A stretch of DNA of 64,000 nt from Acetobacter aceti NBRC 14818. GTDB lineage: Bacteria > Pseudomonadota > Alphaproteobacteria > Acetobacterales > Acetobacteraceae. The position numbers were made by a program, and so were the translations under genes. Positions 38,409 to 48,253 of this stretch are shown here, one piece after another. The stretch is from positions 1,302,001 through 1,366,000 of the forward strand of contig NZ_AP023410.1 of assembly GCF_000193495.2 (NCBI RefSeq), written 5' to 3'. The notes under the pieces are model-generated. The model was not told the origin of the DNA and did not search any database. It saw nothing but the letters and a program-made list of their open reading frames with translations. Position 1 is the first letter of the stretch. Every line of letters begins with the position of its first letter.

Positions 38409-39713
38409 TCAATCAGACATGGCCCCACGAAGCCCAAGCGCCTTCACGGCGGCGACGCCGGAGCGAATGGAACCGTCAATCGTGGCGGGCAAACCCGTCG
38501 CCGTCCAGTCCCCCGCCAGCGCCAGATTGACAAGCCCTGTCGCAGCACCGGGCCGTTTCCGCAACTGCGCGGGGGTAGCGGCGAAGGTCGCGCGCTTCTC
38601 CCACACCAGTCGCTGCAAGGGCGGCTCGACCGGAAGCGGGCCAGCCAGAAGCCCGTCCATCGTCTGACGCACTTCCTGCCAGATCTGCCGTCCAAGCTCC
38701 TCGGGATCCCGGTCGGCGTAACGGTTCGCCGCGCTGACCGTGACCGAGAGGATGTCATCCTTGAGGAAAATCCATTCCGTCACGGCACCGACCACACCGA
38801 CAAAACGGGTCTTCGCAAACGCTCCAACCGGCACCGGTGGACGCTCAAGACGGAAATGCGCGTTAAAAATGCCTTCAAACTCATCCGGCACCACCAGAGC
38901 AGGCAGCGCCTCTTTCAGCAGACCAGCCGCCACAGGCGCAGTCACAGCCAGAATGACAACGTCATCCTCACCGACCTCGATTCGTTCGTCAGGGAAATTT
39001 AGGGCCGTAACGCGACCGTTCGTGGCTTCAATGCCGGTGACGCGTCGCCCGGTACGCACTTCCGCCTTCAGGATGGAAAGATGCGCCAGCGCCGGGTCGA
39101 CCAGACTCTCGGACAGACCAACCTTCGGGAAACGCGGCAGACAGGCGCGTCCACCCTTGGCCAGCGATTCGTTAATGACATGACCGAGCAGTGCCGCACT
39201 GGCTTCATCGCTCGGCGTGTTGAGCGCGGCGATGGAGAACGAATCGAGCAGGCGACGCGAGAATTCACCCGGCAGCAAACAGTCAGACACAACCTGATCC
39301 GGGCTCGCACCAATGAGGCGTTGCAGGCTTAGCAGTTCGCCGAGCCGCATGCCCGGCACACGCCTAGTCGGACTGAACACCCACCACGGCACGCGCCCCA
39401 TGGAGAGATCCAGTGTCCACACACAGGGCTTCTGGAGATCGACAAACGGGAAGATCGGCTCGTCCGGCCCCTGCAACGTGTCCAGCGCGCCGATCAGCCC
39501 CATATAGCGAAAGACAGCCTCGTTCGCCGTCAGCAGCAGATGGTTGCCATTGTCGATCCGGCAACCGAGCTTCTTGTCCTCATAGGAACGCGCCCGGCCA
39601 CCGCAGGCCGGTCCGGCCTCATGCACAATGACATGCTGGCCACTACCCGCGACCTCCACGGCAGCCGAAAGTCCGGACAGACCACCACCGACAATATGAA
39701 CCCGACGCGCCAT
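38409..39713 (-). CDS. hpnE: Hydroxysqualene dehydroxylase HpnE
   Basis: 434 residues, an FAD-dependent amine-oxidase-like protein. The N-terminal dinucleotide fold reads HIVGGGLSGLSAAVEVAG and the C-terminal FAD motif LALAGDWTATGLPATIDGSIRSG. HpnE reduces hydroxysqualene to squalene, the last step of the HpnC-D-E route that replaces squalene synthase. It starts six bases after the hpnD stop and is surely co-transcribed with it. Confidence 0.95.
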   Translation of the reverse strand: MARRVHIVGGGLSGLSAAVEVAGSGQHVIVHEAGPACGGRARSYEDKKLGCRIDNGNHLLLTANEAVFRYMGLIGALDTLQGPDEPIFPFVDLQKPCVWTLDLSMGRVPWWVFSPTRRVPGMRLGELLSLQRLIGASPDQVVSDCLLPGEFSRRLLDSFSIAALNTPSDEASAALLGHVINESLAKGGRACLPRFPKVGLSESLVDPALAHLSILKAEVRTGRRVTGIEATNGRVTALNFPDERIEVGEDDVVILAVTAPVAAGLLKEALPALVVPDEFEGIFNAHFRLERPPVPVGAFAKTRFVGVVGAVTEWIFLKDDILSVTVSAANRYADRDPEELGRQIWQEVRQTMDGLLAGPLPVEPPLQRLVWEKRATFAATPAQLRKRPGAATGLVNLALAGDWTATGLPATIDGSIRSGVAAVKALGLRGAMSD

Positions 39714-39719
39714 CCCTGA

Positions 39720-40622
39720 TCAGGCCGCGAAAGCCTGCACGACGCCAACCGCCTTGCTGACCTTGGAAACCGCCAGCGGCGTGCGGACATGATCCCAACC
39801 ACGCTTCATCAGCGCGTTCAGGATCGACAGATAGCAGCCACCCATCATGCGGGCCGGCACCATCGCCTTGCGATCACATTTCTTCATGGCCCTGAACGCC
39901 TGACGGAAGTGATCCTGAGCCCGGACTGCCAGAATCTGCATCACACCCGCAAGACCCGGAGCCGACAGGGCCTTCTGCGGATCGACAGGCACATCAAAGC
40001 GGGCCAGCAGTTCCTTCGGCAGATACAGACGACCAATCCGCGCATCTTCAGACACATCACGCAGAATGTTGGTCAACTGGAGGGCGCGACCAAGGTGATA
40101 GGCCACCCGCTCGGCGTGTTTCGAGCTGTCGCCGAACACATGCACGGAGAGACGTCCGACAGCGGAAGCCACACGATCACAGTAAAGATCCAGCGTTTCT
40201 TCGGTCGGAGCCACGATCGGCCCTGTGGCGTCCATGATCATGCCGTCGATCACGTCGTCAAAATCTTTCTGCTTCAGCGAGAAGAAACGGATGGAGGCAT
40301 GCAGCACCCGGTCCAGCGCATCCTGCGGCTTGTCGTCGTAAAGGCGGCCAATGCGCTCACGCCACTCATTGAGGCGCGCTTCCCGGGCCTGTGCATGCTC
40401 CGGGCCGCTCAGGGAAGGCACATCGCCGTCCGCAATGTCGTCCACCATCCGGCAGAAGGCATAGATCGCATACATGCCATAACGACGGTATGGCGGCAGA
40501 ATGCGCATTCCCGCCGCGAATGACGTTCCAGCCTGCCGCACGATCGCCTCGACCCGCGCAAGGTCGGTCGGGTCACAGCCGAGCGGTGTGGGTTCGTCAT
40601 GCGTTCCGATTACGTCAGTCAT
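39720..40622 (-). CDS. hpnD: Presqualene diphosphate synthase HpnD
   Basis: 300 residues from ATG 40622 (AAAGGA five bases upstream; an ATG at 40649 is also in frame). The trans-isoprenyl synthase fold shows FCRMVDDIADG as the first aspartate-rich site and LRDVSEDARIGRLYLPKE as the second. It condenses two farnesyl diphosphates to presqualene diphosphate. It lies between hpnC and hpnE. Confidence 0.94.
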   Translation of the reverse strand: MTDVIGTHDEPTPLGCDPTDLARVEAIVRQAGTSFAAGMRILPPYRRYGMYAIYAFCRMVDDIADGDVPSLSGPEHAQAREARLNEWRERIGRLYDDKPQDALDRVLHASIRFFSLKQKDFDDVIDGMIMDATGPIVAPTEETLDLYCDRVASAVGRLSVHVFGDSSKHAERVAYHLGRALQLTNILRDVSEDARIGRLYLPKELLARFDVPVDPQKALSAPGLAGVMQILAVRAQDHFRQAFRAMKKCDRKAMVPARMMGGCYLSILNALMKRGWDHVRTPLAVSKVSKAVGVVQAFAA

Positions 40623-40730
40623 GGCATCCTTTCCCGGACGGTTCCGCACCGCCCAATAGTCCAGCGGGAGCAGACACTCCCCTGTCTTGTCAGTCCTGCC
40701 TTCCGGACCAGTCCTGTTCCGGAAGGCATA

Positions 40731-41681
40731 TCAGTTCTTCCAGCACCCGAGGGCCGCAACCGCCGCCCGGGCGAAATCAGCCTTTGTCAGCGCCACCCGT
40801 TCGGCCAGCGGATCTCCCACCCGCAGACGGGCCGCCAGCAGATGCGCCAGCCTTACAACAGCGCCGCAATACATCCGCATCCGGCGATCCCTTACCTGAT
40901 GCAGCAACCCGAGGGCCACTTCGTTCAGGCGATCTGTCTCGTCGAGCAATATGTCGAAAACGCGACGCAATGACGGGGAGGTCGTGTTTTCCAGAACAGC
41001 CTCTACACCGAGCCCCTGCGCCTCAAGAAGGTCCAGCGGCACATAGCACCGCTTCAGAAGGAGAAGGTCTTTCTGACAATCCTGAAGATGATTGAGAATC
41101 TGGAGTGACGTGCAGAGCGCGTCGGACGCCGGGAATGTCCTGTCACTCTCGCCATGCAGTCCCAGCAGAAAGCGCCCGACCGGATTCGCGGAGTAGCGGC
41201 AATAACGGTCGAGTTCAGTCTGGGAGGCGTAGCGCGATTTGACCGCGTCTTCCCTGAACGCGACCAACAGGTCTGTTGCGACCTCGAACGGAAGCCCCGT
41301 GCGCAGCAACATCTCCCGGACACGTGCGGCGGAACGGGCGTCCTTGCGATCGGGGGCCTGAGCCCGACCGTGCACGATGTCTTCCATCGCATCCAGCCGC
41401 GCCACCTTTTCCTCGGGTGTCAGCCGATCGCTGTCAGTCACGTCATCACTGAAGCGGGCGAAATCATAATAGGCGTGCACATGACTGCGCATGGCAGGCG
41501 CAAACAGCACCGAGCCGACCGGGAAATTCTCGTCTGACTGCCCCTTGCCGGACGAGACATCAGGCGCACGCCACGGATCAATTCTGTCACGGGCGACAGC
41601 AGCGCGCACGTCTTCAACTGACAGGCTTTCTGACAGAAGGGTTGGCTCCGCGTGTGCGGCTGATGAGGAATCCGGAAACAT
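40731..41681 (-). CDS. hpnC: Hydroxysqualene synthase HpnC
   Basis: 316 residues, related to HpnD. The first Asp site is YYDFARFSDDVTDSD and the second LQDCQKDLLLLKRCYVP. HpnC turns presqualene diphosphate into hydroxysqualene. No clear ribosome site is visible before ATG 41681. A gap of about 110 bases separates it from hpnD, and a plus-strand Nudix gene separates it from hpnB, so its promoter lies in 41682-41803. Confidence 0.92.
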   Translation of the reverse strand: MFPDSSSAAHAEPTLLSESLSVEDVRAAVARDRIDPWRAPDVSSGKGQSDENFPVGSVLFAPAMRSHVHAYYDFARFSDDVTDSDRLTPEEKVARLDAMEDIVHGRAQAPDRKDARSAARVREMLLRTGLPFEVATDLLVAFREDAVKSRYASQTELDRYCRYSANPVGRFLLGLHGESDRTFPASDALCTSLQILNHLQDCQKDLLLLKRCYVPLDLLEAQGLGVEAVLENTTSPSLRRVFDILLDETDRLNEVALGLLHQVRDRRMRMYCGAVVRLAHLLAARLRVGDPLAERVALTKADFARAAVAALGCWKN

Positions 41682-41803
41682 GGCGGGGTGGTTTACACGC
41701 TCCGGAGCCTGCTGCCTACACTTACTACCACGTTACTTCCGCTAGATCACAGATGGACTGTCAGCCGCATCATCCGGCAAACAGATCACAGGAGCATCTC
41801 ATC

Positions 41804-42223
41804 ATGACAAATCCCCCTATTCCACGTGTCGGTTGCGGCGCTGCGATCTTCCGCAAAGACCAGCTTCTTCTTGTCAAAAGAAAGCGCAATCCCGAAGCCG
41901 GGCACTGGGGTCTGCCCGGCGGCAAGGTCGATCCTTATGAAAAGGTCGCTGACACGGCGGTGCGTGAGATAGAGGAGGAACTGGGCATCCAGATCCAGGC
42001 ACCCGAACTGCTCTGTGTGGTGGATCAGATCGACAGAACAGCCGGGCAACACTGGGTCGCGCCGGTTTTTCTGGTGGAAGCCTTTATCGGCGAGCCCGCC
42101 ATCCGTGAACCGGAAGCTCTCGCTGAAATGGGCTGGTTCGACCTGTCCTCCCTGCCCTCACCTCTCACGGAGGCGACCCGGCAGGCTCTTCAGGCTCTTC
42201 AGGGACGTTCAGGGTATCGCTGA
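41804..42223 (+). CDS. Nudix hydrolase
   Basis: 139 residues from ATG 41804 with GGAG nine bases before it. The Nudix box GGKVDPYEKVADTAVREIEEELGI is complete, with all catalytic glutamates. Preceding KRKRNPEAGHWGLPGG fits the MutT/ADP-ribose subgroup. It would hydrolyse a nucleoside diphosphate derivative. It faces opposite to the hopanoid genes around it and splits hpnB from hpnC, so it is probably not part of the pathway, although a prenyl-diphosphate role cannot be ruled out. Confidence 0.9.
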   Translation: MTNPPIPRVGCGAAIFRKDQLLLVKRKRNPEAGHWGLPGGKVDPYEKVADTAVREIEEELGIQIQAPELLCVVDQIDRTAGQHWVAPVFLVEAFIGEPAIREPEALAEMGWFDLSSLPSPLTEATRQALQALQGRSGYR

Positions 42224-42290
42224 CAGAAAACGGTCAACGACCAGCCATTGGCGGATTGCGGGCTTTAACCCGCAACCGTGCCCGCAGAAA

Positions 42291-43445
42291 TCACCCTGCG
42301 TGCGTTGCCTCGGTGTAAGCCCGGTTCTTCCACCTCACGCCCCGACCGCGATGGTGATCCACAGCCGAGCCGACCGTCGCAGCCGTGTAGAATATCGCAA
42401 CGACTGGCAGCAGCAGCGCCCAGAAAGGCGACATGCGGAAACGTCGTAAGGTTGGCATGTAGGACGCCATCGACGCCAACCATGCCAGCGCCGCCAGCTT
42501 GCGGGCCTGCCCTTTCCCGAACAGCGCCAGAAAGATGGGCAGAATCCAGACAAGCAGCATTCCCAGCACCGTTCCGGCAAGGATCAACGGGGAATAATGC
42601 AGCTGAACATATGCCGTGCGGGCAATCATGCGCCAGATGTCACGCGGATGCGGATAGGGTCGGATCGAGCGCGCGAGACAGGAATGACCGAGATAGATCC
42701 GGCCACCCGAGCGCTTGACGTGCGCCGCCAGCGTGCAGTCATCGATCAGAGCACCACGCAGGGCAGCAATACCGCCAATGCGGGTCAGTGCGGCACGGCG
42801 AATCAGAATTGTGCCACCCGCCGCAGCCGCCGTCCGGCTTTTAGGATCAGCCACCTTGGCGAAGGGATACAGCAGCGCGAAAAAGAACACGAAAGCCGGC
42901 ACCAGCGCCTTTTCAGCCGCGCTGACACAGTTCAGTTCCACCATTTCGGACACCATATCGAGCCCTTCACGTTCGGCTTTTTCCACCAGCGTGGAGATAT
43001 GGGCCGGATCATGCTCGATATCGGCGTCCGTCAGCAGAATGTAGCCATCATCTTCAGGACACTCTGCCCGGACACGCGCCACCCCCTGCTCGACAGCCCA
43101 GAGCTTGCCACTCCAGGCTTCGTCAGGACGATGCTGCCCGTCCAGAACCGTCAGTTTGCCTTGTGGGTCCGGCAGACCACGCGCCAGATCACCCGTGCCG
43201 TCCGTGCTGCGATCGTCAGTCAGGACAATGCGATACTGTCCTGCGTAATCCTGCGTCAGAAGCGACGAGAGACAGGATTTTATCGACTCAGCCTCGTCCC
43301 GCGCAGGCACCACCACGCTGACCGGAGGCAGTGTTTTATGCGTCTTTCCGGGGCGCAGAATGGGACCGGCCTGCCAGAATCGTCCATGAAAGCCGAGAAG
43401 AGCAGTCCAGATCAGTGCCGAGAGACCGGCCAGATAAACCAGCAT
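42291..43445 (-). CDS. hpnB: Hopanoid-associated glycosyltransferase HpnB
   Basis: 384 residues. A GT2 domain (VSVVVPARDEAESIKSCL...LTDDRSTDGTG, then YILLTDADIEHDP) lies between an N-terminal membrane segment and C-terminal membrane segments (about 290-370). HpnB-type proteins are linked to sugar attachment on bacteriohopanepolyols. It follows hpnA by 12 bases. Confidence 0.9.
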   Translation of the reverse strand: MLVYLAGLSALIWTALLGFHGRFWQAGPILRPGKTHKTLPPVSVVVPARDEAESIKSCLSSLLTQDYAGQYRIVLTDDRSTDGTGDLARGLPDPQGKLTVLDGQHRPDEAWSGKLWAVEQGVARVRAECPEDDGYILLTDADIEHDPAHISTLVEKAEREGLDMVSEMVELNCVSAAEKALVPAFVFFFALLYPFAKVADPKSRTAAAAGGTILIRRAALTRIGGIAALRGALIDDCTLAAHVKRSGGRIYLGHSCLARSIRPYPHPRDIWRMIARTAYVQLHYSPLILAGTVLGMLLVWILPIFLALFGKGQARKLAALAWLASMASYMPTLRRFRMSPFWALLLPVVAIFYTAATVGSAVDHHRGRGVRWKNRAYTEATHAG

Positions 43446-43457
43446 ACGTCCCCGCTC

Positions 43458-44453
43458 TTATTTCAGCATACCAGCCTGACGGAACCAGTCTATCGCGTCC
43501 TTGACGGCGTCATACGCTGGACGCGGCGCATAGCCGAGGTCATGGATAGCCTTGTCCGAGGAGAAGAACATCTTCTTGCGTGACATCGCCAGCATCTCCC
43601 GCGTCACGCGGGGTTCGATGCCAAATTTGCGGGACAGCCATTCGGACGCCACAGCAACCGGCCAGATCACCTCCTGCGGCAGGACAATCCGGGGCGGCTT
43701 CACATGCGCGATTTCCGCTACCATGCGGAACAGGTCACCCAGCAGGTAGTTCTGGCCGCCGAGGATATACTGCTCACCCACGACGCCGCGCTCCAGAGCC
43801 AGCGCATGACCTTCCGCCACATCATCGACATGCACGATGTTCACGCCTGTATCGACATAGGCGGGCATCCGGCCCGCAGCGCAGTCGAGAATCATCTGTC
43901 CTGTCGGTGTGGGCTTAATATCGCGGGGACCGACGGGCGTAGACGGATTGACGACGACGGCCTTCAGCCCCTGATCGCGCACCATGCGAAGGACTTCCTG
44001 CTCGGCACGATATTTGGACTTCTTGTAAATACCGATGACGGAGTGCTCGTTGACGGGCGTTTCTTCCGTCGAGATCGTGCCGTCACCGATCAATCCCAGC
44101 GCCGCGACCGAAGAACAATAGACAATCTTTTCCACGCCGGCAGCCTGTGCGGCCTGCATGAGCAGGCGGGTGCCCTCGACATTCGCCGCCATCATCGGGG
44201 CCGGATCAGGCACCCACAAACGGTAGTCCGCCGCGACATGAAAGACGTAACGACAGCCTTCGACCGCCTTCGCAAAACTGGCAGGGTTGGAAAGATCGCC
44301 TTCCACCAGTTCGGCTGGCATGTCAGCGATATTGCGCCGATCGCTACCGGCACGGACCATCAGGCGCAGGGCATGACCACGAGCCAGAAGCACGCGGGCC
44401 ACAGCAGAGCCCACGAAGCCGGTAGCTCCTGTCACAAGAGTTGGCGCGGTCAT
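43458..44453 (-). CDS. hpnA: Hopanoid-associated sugar epimerase HpnA
   Basis: 331 residues of the extended short-chain dehydrogenase family. TLVTGATGFVGSAVARVLLARGH is the NAD(P) site, and YCSSVAALG with YKKSKYRAEQEVL gives the Ser/Tyr/Lys catalytic set. The family is tied to hopanoid side-chain processing by gene context; its substrate is not firmly known. It heads the hpnA-hpnB pair, with a 265-base divergent gap toward hpnL. Confidence 0.92.
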   Translation of the reverse strand: MTAPTLVTGATGFVGSAVARVLLARGHALRLMVRAGSDRRNIADMPAELVEGDLSNPASFAKAVEGCRYVFHVAADYRLWVPDPAPMMAANVEGTRLLMQAAQAAGVEKIVYCSSVAALGLIGDGTISTEETPVNEHSVIGIYKKSKYRAEQEVLRMVRDQGLKAVVVNPSTPVGPRDIKPTPTGQMILDCAAGRMPAYVDTGVNIVHVDDVAEGHALALERGVVGEQYILGGQNYLLGDLFRMVAEIAHVKPPRIVLPQEVIWPVAVASEWLSRKFGIEPRVTREMLAMSRKKMFFSSDKAIHDLGYAPRPAYDAVKDAIDWFRQAGMLK

Positions 44454-44718
44454 GGAATCCCTTTCCCCTCAGGCATTATGGTCAAAACATGTCATTCTGC
44501 TTTATCCTGAGGAAGATGGTTTAGACCAGAGGGACACGATAAAAGCCTGCAGCCCTGTTACACTGGCGCATTCCGACCGGGTAGTGTAAGGACTTCGCCC
44601 TGTTTTGGAGAAGGGTCGCACATCCTGTGTCGGACCTCCTATTTCGATCTTTTCCGGACAGATTCGCCTCGCGTCCGGCCGAAGCCATGAGCGACAACCG
44701 ACGGATGGTCTGATACTC

Positions 44719-45774
44719 TTGAAAAAACTTACCATCCTTCTCACCCTCCTCGGGCTTGCCGCGATTACAGCTGCAATGGCGTGGAACGGCTTTGACTCCG
44801 TCGTGGCGGCTGTCTCACGGATCGGCCTTGTCGGTTTTCTCCTGACGATCCTGGCGCAGCTCGCCGTGGACGCCGTTCTCGGCTGCGCCTGGTATGCGGC
44901 GTTTCCTTCCATGACCTACAGGCATCTGATGGTCGCCCGCATGATCAGGGACGCCGCCTCGACCTGCCTTCCCTTTTCCCAGCTGGGCGGCATCGTGCTC
45001 GGTATCCGCGCCACCAGCCGTCACCACGCCGTGGAAACCTCCTCCATCGAATGGCCGGAAGCCGCGTGCGCCAATGTGGTCGACATCACGACAGAGGTGC
45101 TGGGGCAGATTGTCTTCATCCTGCTGGCCGTCACGCTTCTGGCCGTCGGCAGCGCGTCCAATCCGCTGGTCAAGCCCGTCATCATCGGCGCTCTTCTGCT
45201 CACTGCGGGCGCTACCGGTTTCATCTGGACGCAGCAACGCGGTGGAACAGCCGTGAAACGCACGGTGCGCCTGCTCGGCAAACACATTGCCGGACAATGG
45301 CAGACGACGGTCATGGACGGCGCGGGAACCTTGCAGGACTGGATGGAGAGGGCCTGGTCACACCCTGGCCGCATCTCCGCTTCCGCCGCCATTCATCTGG
45401 TCGGGTGGATCTGCAGCGCGGGCGTGCTCTGGCTGACCGTTTACCTGATGGGGGCCTCGCTGAGTTTTCCTGATGCCATCGCCATTGAAGGCGTCACCTG
45501 CGGCCTGATGTCGGCCTCCTTCTTGGTCCCCGCCGCCCTTGGCGTGCAGGAAGGCGCTTATATGACGCTGGGCCATGCTTTCGGGCTGGACGCCTCCCTC
45601 TGCCTCGCCTTGTCCCTGCTGCGTCGTGGTCGGGAAATCAGCATTGGCATCCCCATGCTGGTATGGTGGCAGTATTCGGAAATGCGGGCCCTCAAAGCCC
45701 GCACAGCGAAAACGGAAGCACGGCCTCTTCCGGACCGGATGCCCGACGCCCTGACAGACACGACGGAAGGATGA
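44719..45774 (+). CDS. hpnL: Hopanoid-associated membrane protein HpnL
   Basis: 351 residues from TTG 44719, which gives an N-terminus with KKLTILLTLLGLAAI as the first membrane segment, as in other HpnL proteins. There are about eight membrane segments in the UPF0104/LPG-synthase-transmembrane fold, with PFSQLGGIVLGIRA and a PAALGVQEGAYMTLG motif near the C-terminus. An upstream ATG at 44605 is in frame but adds a basic, atypical tail. HpnL is thought to help move or place hopanoids. It overlaps tyrA by four bases. Confidence 0.85.
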   Translation: MKKLTILLTLLGLAAITAAMAWNGFDSVVAAVSRIGLVGFLLTILAQLAVDAVLGCAWYAAFPSMTYRHLMVARMIRDAASTCLPFSQLGGIVLGIRATSRHHAVETSSIEWPEAACANVVDITTEVLGQIVFILLAVTLLAVGSASNPLVKPVIIGALLLTAGATGFIWTQQRGGTAVKRTVRLLGKHIAGQWQTTVMDGAGTLQDWMERAWSHPGRISASAAIHLVGWICSAGVLWLTVYLMGASLSFPDAIAIEGVTCGLMSASFLVPAALGVQEGAYMTLGHAFGLDASLCLALSLLRRGREISIGIPMLVWWQYSEMRALKARTAKTEARPLPDRMPDALTDTTEG

Positions 45775-46685
45775 TGCCTGTGACCGATTCTTCCGACGCG
45801 CCCACTCCCCTGTTCGACACGCTGGTCGTCATCGGCCCGGGTCTTATCGGAGCCTCCGTGCTGCATCGCGCACGACGCGACAGGACAATTGCGCGGCGTC
45901 TCATAGCCGTGGACATCAATCCGGCGTTTCGTGAGCGTGTGCGCGAACTTGGCATTGCCGATGAGGTCACAGGCGATGCGGCTGCTGCCGTCGCCGACGC
46001 TGACTGCGTGATGCTCTGCGTGCCGGTCGGCGCAATGGGCGAAGTCGCCGCCACCGTCATCCCGGCCATGAAGCCCGGTGCGATTCTGACGGATACCGGC
46101 TCGACCAAGGTAGCTGTGATCGAGGCCATCCGCCCCTTTTTGCGCCCGGACGTCCCCTATGTTCCGGCGCATCCAATGGCGGGCACGGAATATTCCGGCC
46201 CGGATGCCGGGTTCGCTACGCTCTTCGATAATCGCTGGTGCCTGCTGACCCCGCTGCCGGACAACGCGCCAGACAGTGTCGAAGCCATCACGACACTCTG
46301 GCAGCTCTGCGGCGCCCGCACACGGGATATGACGCCGGAACACCACGATAGGGTGTGCGCCATCGTCAGCCATCTCCCCCATCTGCTGGCCTTCACCATC
46401 TGCGGCACGGCTGACGATCTGGCTGATGAAACCCGCTCCGAAGTGCTGGAATTTGCAGCCAGCGGCTTCCGGGATTTCACGCGAATCGCGGCATCTGATC
46501 CCATCATGTGGCGGGACATCTTTCTGTCCAATCGTGAAGCCATTCTTGAGATGCTTTCACGGTTTCTGGAGGATGCTCAGGCGATGGCCCGTGCGATCCG
46601 CTGGGGCGATTCCGATTATATCGTGGACCGTATTGAGCGCGGACGCAGCATCCGACGCAGTCTGCTGGAAAACCGTCAGGCCTGA
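45771..46685 (+). CDS. tyrA: Prephenate/arogenate dehydrogenase
   Basis: 304 residues from ATG 45771 (GGAAGG just before; ATG 45774 is the alternative). GPGLIGASVLHRARR forms the NAD-binding site, and TDTGSTKVAVIEAI, PAHPMAGTEYSGPDAG and HHDRVCAIVSHLPHLLAF are TyrA family motifs. It makes 4-hydroxyphenylpyruvate or tyrosine by oxidative decarboxylation. Its start overlaps the hpnL stop, an odd pairing of tyrosine synthesis with a hopanoid protein, and its end overlaps the convergent GT87 gene by ten bases. Confidence 0.92.
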   Translation: MMPVTDSSDAPTPLFDTLVVIGPGLIGASVLHRARRDRTIARRLIAVDINPAFRERVRELGIADEVTGDAAAAVADADCVMLCVPVGAMGEVAATVIPAMKPGAILTDTGSTKVAVIEAIRPFLRPDVPYVPAHPMAGTEYSGPDAGFATLFDNRWCLLTPLPDNAPDSVEAITTLWQLCGARTRDMTPEHHDRVCAIVSHLPHLLAFTICGTADDLADETRSEVLEFAASGFRDFTRIAASDPIMWRDIFLSNREAILEMLSRFLEDAQAMARAIRWGDSDYIVDRIERGRSIRRSLLENRQA

Positions 46686-48022
46686 ACGCCACCATTGCCC
46701 CGTGTAGCCACAGGCGCGGTCTCTAGATGTCGCCGACTGAGCCGGGTTGTCTTCGACAAGATAATCCGTTTGAGGTCTGACCATTTGTCCGGGGCGATGC
46801 GCCGCGCCAACACGCACAGTAGAGCCGCACAGATAATCGGCGTGGGACCGACATGCGTCAGTTCGGCAAACAGCCTTGCCCCCAGCAGATAGATGTAAGC
46901 CAAAAAGAGAACGAATTTCTCGCCTGACCACCAACCAGTCCGCTGTGCCTGCAACAGCAGCCATCCCATCGGAAACGCCAGACAGGCCAGATCATAATCC
47001 AGCAGGAACGGCGAACAGAACGGCATCGCGGCGATCATCACCGCCACCTGTCCGGATGCGACCGCCCTCTCGCCAAGCTCGGCCACACGCCTGCGCAAAT
47101 GTGCCGCAAGCCATCCAGCGAGGCTTAAAGCCGATACCGCCGCCGTTATCTGCGCGCCATAAGCCAGCCATGCAGGCGCATGCAGCAGATGCGCGGCGGC
47201 AAAGACACTCTGCATTTTCCATGACTGGACATAGCCGTGCGAGAACGCCCCCTGAGCCTCATGGCTCATGCGCAGAAAGCCATTCCAGCCGGAAGCGCCA
47301 AAAGCGAGCCATGACGCCGCAATCAGGCCCAGACCGGAGCATATTCCGCCGGCAACAGCACGCCATCGTCGGGCGCAAAGCAGAACCACTGGTGCCGCCA
47401 CCAGCAATTGCGGCTTGATCACCAGCCCACCAAGGCACAGGCCCGCCACGAATGGATGTTCCGCCAGCAACACCATGGCCCAGCCGAACAGAGAACCGGT
47501 GAGAAGACCGTTCTGCCCGTTCGCCACACCGATCACCAATCCCGGAAAGGCCAGAATCGGCAGAAGCGCCCAGCGTTGTGGCAGCAGCCAACGCAGAGCG
47601 CGCACGAAGAGAGTGCCTGTAAGGATCAGAAACAGCGCGACCGAGAGGCGATAGGGCACCAGCGCGAGCGGCACGCAGACCAGCAGAAATGTCGGAGGGT
47701 AGTAGAACGCAAAGTTGCCGAAGGAGAGACCGGGAAAAGCGGAAAGCTCGACCAGATGGTGCTTCGCGCTGTCATACACCTCGGCCACATGCCCCTGCAG
47801 CACCTGCCGGGAAGCGGCCCAGAAACTGACGAAATCAGCGCAGATCGGTTGCCCCTCGAAATCGGTGCCCCAATGTGAAACCACGATAATGGAAAGAAAC
47901 AGGCCCCATCCGTAAACACCGAGGATGCGACAATAAGCCAGCGCCCGCCCGCGATTCAGCCAGTCAGCCTGTAGAAGGGCTCGCCCGAGCGCCGCTTTCA
48001 GTCTCTTTGGCCGCCTGTCCAT
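46676..48022 (-). CDS. GT87-like polyprenyl-linked mannosyltransferase (DUF2029)
   Basis: 448 residues, about ten membrane segments. CADFVSFWAASRQVLQGHVAEVYD near residues 60-85 contains the membrane-proximal Asp of the DUF2029/GT87 family, followed by YYPPTFLLVCVPLALVPY, also typical. These are GT-C enzymes using polyprenyl-phosphate-mannose to build envelope glycans or glycolipids. No partner gene is adjacent. Its 3' end overlaps tyrA by ten bases on the opposite strand. Confidence 0.82.
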   Translation of the reverse strand: MDRRPKRLKAALGRALLQADWLNRGRALAYCRILGVYGWGLFLSIIVVSHWGTDFEGQPICADFVSFWAASRQVLQGHVAEVYDSAKHHLVELSAFPGLSFGNFAFYYPPTFLLVCVPLALVPYRLSVALFLILTGTLFVRALRWLLPQRWALLPILAFPGLVIGVANGQNGLLTGSLFGWAMVLLAEHPFVAGLCLGGLVIKPQLLVAAPVVLLCARRWRAVAGGICSGLGLIAASWLAFGASGWNGFLRMSHEAQGAFSHGYVQSWKMQSVFAAAHLLHAPAWLAYGAQITAAVSALSLAGWLAAHLRRRVAELGERAVASGQVAVMIAAMPFCSPFLLDYDLACLAFPMGWLLLQAQRTGWWSGEKFVLFLAYIYLLGARLFAELTHVGPTPIICAALLCVLARRIAPDKWSDLKRIILSKTTRLSRRHLETAPVATRGNGGVQA

Positions 48023-48253
48023 ACCCTGCCTGATGTGATGATATTTTCCGGCACCATCAGACAGAAAGGTTAACGAATTACTGCTTCATTCAGACGGCAT
48101 GACATCGGGTGATGATTTTTAATCTTGTCATCACATCAAACGACCATGCGGATACGTCCATGTGACACGCAGACAATGCAGACATATGATGCAGCACTCA
48201 CAAGGCAGAACACGGCCTCTATTCAACATGAAGAGGTCAAGGAGTTCCGGATC

